From positions 145,605 to 209,604 of the forward strand of contig NZ_STGI01000004.1 of NCBI RefSeq assembly GCF_004804275.1: a DNA stretch of 64,000 nt, written 5' to 3'. Under the pieces are notes generated by a model. That model was not told the origin of the DNA, ran no database searches, and saw only the letters and a list, made by a program, of their open reading frames with translations. Below, piece after piece: positions 62,269 to 64,000 of this stretch (position 1 is its first letter; every line of letters starts with the position of its first letter). A program made the position numbers and the translations under genes. This stretch comes from Herbaspirillum sp. ST 5-3. GTDB lineage: Bacteria > Pseudomonadota > Gammaproteobacteria > Burkholderiales > Burkholderiaceae_D.

Positions 62269-63499
62269 ACCGTCGAACATGGATAGCCATACAGAAACGA
62301 AGAATGCCAGGAGCGTGAAGAAAGCCTCCCGCAGGTGGACACTCGGTCTGCTGGGCCTTGTTGCCGCCGTCTTGGTCGCGTGGTACTTGTTCGCCCCCGA
62401 ACCGCTGGTCATGGAAATCGCCGCCGTCGAGTCCGGGCCGCTGCAGGTGACGGTGAACAATCAGGGCCAGGTGCGCGTCCATGACAAATATGTGGTCGCG
62501 GCGCCGGTTGCGGCCGAGATCGCGCGCATCGAATTGCATGACGGCGATCCGGTCGCGCAAGGCCAGGAGGTCGCCACGCTGAGCCCCTTGCCCATGGATG
62601 AGCGGCAAAGGCGGGAAGCCGTCGCGCGACTGGACGCGGCAAAGGCGCTGGCACGGGAGGCCGCGCTGCGTGCCGACCGGGCGCAGACCGACATGCAGTT
62701 CGCCACCAATGAGCGAGCCCGGGTCGAGCGCCTGGTCAACGACAATTTCGTTTCCCCCCAGGCTGTCGAGAAAGCCCTGACTGCCGAACGCACCAGCCGC
62801 GCCGAGTGGGATGCGGCCAAATCCCGCCAGCAGGCGGCCGCAGCCGATGTCAAGGCCGCCGAGGCCGCCCTGCTGGCGGACGAGCGTCCGACCAAGGGCG
62901 GCAAACGCGAACTCCGGCTGACTGCGCCGGTCGGCGGCTATGTACTGAAAGTCCACGAAAAAAGCGAACGAACAATCAACGCCGGATCGCCCCTGGTCAC
63001 CATCGGTGATCCGACGCGCTACGAAATCGTGGTGGACGTGCTCTCCACTGATGCCGTGAAGATCCATGCCGGCGATCTCATGCTGCTCGAAGGCTGGGGC
63101 GGCGGCAAGGCATTGCGCGCCCGCGTGCGTCTGGTCGAGCCGGTCGCCTTCACCAAGATTTCCGCGCTCGGTGTCGAAGAACAGCGTGTGAATATCATCG
63201 CGGATCCGGTCGACCCGCTCGGGCCGCTGGGGGATGGTTATCGCATCGAGGCGCGCATTGTCATCTGGCAGGGCGACAAGGTGACAAAACTTCCGGCCAG
63301 CAGCCTGTTCCGCGTCGGCGAGGAGTGGCATGTGTTCGTGGTGGAGAATGGCCGGGCGAAAGAGCGCGCGGTGACGGTCGGCCAGCGCAACCAGGACGAG
63401 GTGCAGATCCTGTCCGGCCTCGCCCCCGGCGCGCGGGTGATTCGCTATCCGAGCAATCAGCTCAGCGACGGCGCGCGGATCACCGCCGCCGGGCGCTGA
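62261..63499 (+). CDS. HlyD/MFP-family periplasmic adaptor
   Basis: Efflux adaptor, 412 aa, with an N-terminal membrane anchor (LGLLGLVAAVLVAWYLF), a biotinyl-lipoyl-like domain split around a long coiled coil of Ala/Arg-rich residues (about 120-215), and a barrel domain. It links the inner-membrane ABC permease to the outer membrane or to an outer exporter. The first start (GTG 62261) overlaps the permease; ATG 62279 is a possible alternative. Confidence 0.9.
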   Translation: MNKPSNMDSHTETKNARSVKKASRRWTLGLLGLVAAVLVAWYLFAPEPLVMEIAAVESGPLQVTVNNQGQVRVHDKYVVAAPVAAEIARIELHDGDPVAQGQEVATLSPLPMDERQRREAVARLDAAKALAREAALRADRAQTDMQFATNERARVERLVNDNFVSPQAVEKALTAERTSRAEWDAAKSRQQAAAADVKAAEAALLADERPTKGGKRELRLTAPVGGYVLKVHEKSERTINAGSPLVTIGDPTRYEIVVDVLSTDAVKIHAGDLMLLEGWGGGKALRARVRLVEPVAFTKISALGVEEQRVNIIADPVDPLGPLGDGYRIEARIVIWQGDKVTKLPASSLFRVGEEWHVFVVENGRAKERAVTVGQRNQDEVQILSGLAPGARVIRYPSNQLSDGARITAAGR

Positions 63500-63655
63500 A
63501 TCGCCGGCGACTGCCGTCGCGATATCGCGCGGCAATTCCATTTGAGCACACACAAAAAACCGGCGGAAAGCGCGGCCGCGCGCTGAACTTTCAACATTCC
63601 TGTTCGTCCATCCGAAAAACACAGTGCATCGCACGACCGGACGATCAGGAGACAC

Positions 63656-64000
63656 ATGGACCGAGAAAACATCAACGAGAAGGTCAGCATCACCCTCTAC
63701 GAACAGTCCATCCCACCCTTCATCGAATCAAAACTGGCCACGCTCTATGCGCACATCTATTCGTCGCTGGCGCAGTTCACCGTTTACGGCAATGTCGATC
63801 CAGGCACCTATACCTATGTGGCGCAGAAAAACGACAAGACCGTCGCGGCGCTGGTGTTTCGCGTCAACGGGCGCAGGGCGCAGGTGCTGAACGAGCAGAT
63901 CTGGCTGGATGCAGGGGAAATCGATCGCTTCGTGCGCTACCTGTTCGACAGCTTTCCGGAAGTCGATGTCGTCAGCTTCGGCGCACTGCGCAGCGACCTG
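63656..64000 (+). CDS. Partial gene at the window end, function unknown
   Basis: An open frame from ATG 63656, set by AGGAGACAC, runs to the last base without a stop, giving 115 residues. The N-terminus MDRENINEKVSITLYEQSIP is followed by alternating beta-strand and helix segments such as TYTYVAQKNDKTVAALVFRV, which may be an acyltransferase-like fold. I do not recognise the family with confidence. Confidence 0.7.
   Translation, partial: MDRENINEKVSITLYEQSIPPFIESKLATLYAHIYSSLAQFTVYGNVDPGTYTYVAQKNDKTVAALVFRVNGRRAQVLNEQIWLDAGEIDRFVRYLFDSFPEVDVVSFGALRSDL

Noticed and set aside
1-64000. CRISPR arrays, tRNA or rRNA genes, prophage or insertion sequences
   Set aside because: No regularly spaced repeats, cloverleaf-type sequences, transposase or integrase motifs or flanking inverted repeats were seen in reading the window.

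Overview
The window reads as chromosome of a high-GC Gram-negative betaproteobacterium, most likely Burkholderiales and probably Oxalobacteraceae. This is inferred from the trimeric porin with a C-terminal Phe, the abundance of LysR regulators and universal stress proteins, the DUF4148-like repeat protein and PBP1A. It is not tested by any search. I see no rRNA, tRNA, CRISPR array, transposase, integrase or phage gene. The window is densely packed with catabolic, regulatory, envelope and stress genes.

Layout. (1) 1-8.2 kb: porin with an intrinsic terminator, then a purine (urate) degradation locus. A leftward puuD plus ammonia-lyase pair lies divergent from a LysR regulator, followed by puuE and a UraD-AllC fusion. 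(2) 8.2-16.7 kb: a leftward operon of FMN alpha-hydroxyacid dehydrogenase, flavoprotein, ThDP enzyme and glycerate 2-kinase, divergent from LysR plus aldehyde dehydrogenase. This could convert a 2-hydroxyacid to a 2-oxoacid, an aldehyde and an acid; the glycerate kinase may link to glyoxylate or glycerate metabolism. (3) 16.9-25.1 kb: a CBS4-PAS4-GGDEF protein overlapped by a LysE exporter, an RraA/DapA-like pair, two small hypotheticals and a PleD-like response-regulator diguanylate cyclase. (4) 25.1-33 kb: PBP1A, a proline/threonine-rich lipoprotein, a small helical protein, two hemerythrins, a BrkB-family membrane protein and small hypotheticals.

(5) 33.1-40 kb: acyl-CoA dehydrogenase, MFS transporter and acetoacetyl-CoA synthetase in one leftward operon, then a YitT-family membrane protein and an orphan periplasmic binding protein. 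(6) 40-46.1 kb: azoR-pirin-pirin-ribA, a flavin and quinone redox operon divergent from a LysR gene, then a repeat protein and a DAO-family oxidoreductase. (7) 46.1-51.7 kb: a chemoreceptor and a stress island (three UspA proteins, hemerythrin, Hsp20, DsrE-like, CbpM-like). (8) 51.7-58.8 kb: a phosphotransferase/kinase fusion, a serine hydrolase, and an AcoR-type sigma-54 activator beside DUF779 and an ExaC-type aldehyde dehydrogenase with a textbook sigma-54 promoter. (9) 59.1-64 kb: a MacB-like ABC ATPase, permease and HlyD adaptor operon, and a gene cut by the window end.

Two regulatory themes stand out. FNR/ANR-like boxes (TTGAT-N4-ATCAA with one mismatch) lie in four intergenic regions beside oxygen- and stress-related genes. 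Divergent LysR genes with nearby palindromes flank three catabolic or redox operons. The best candidates for something undescribed are the 2-hydroxyacid cluster at 8.2-16.7 kb, the non-canonical ammonia-lyase tied to urate hydroxylase, and the azoR-pirin-pirin-ribA operon.
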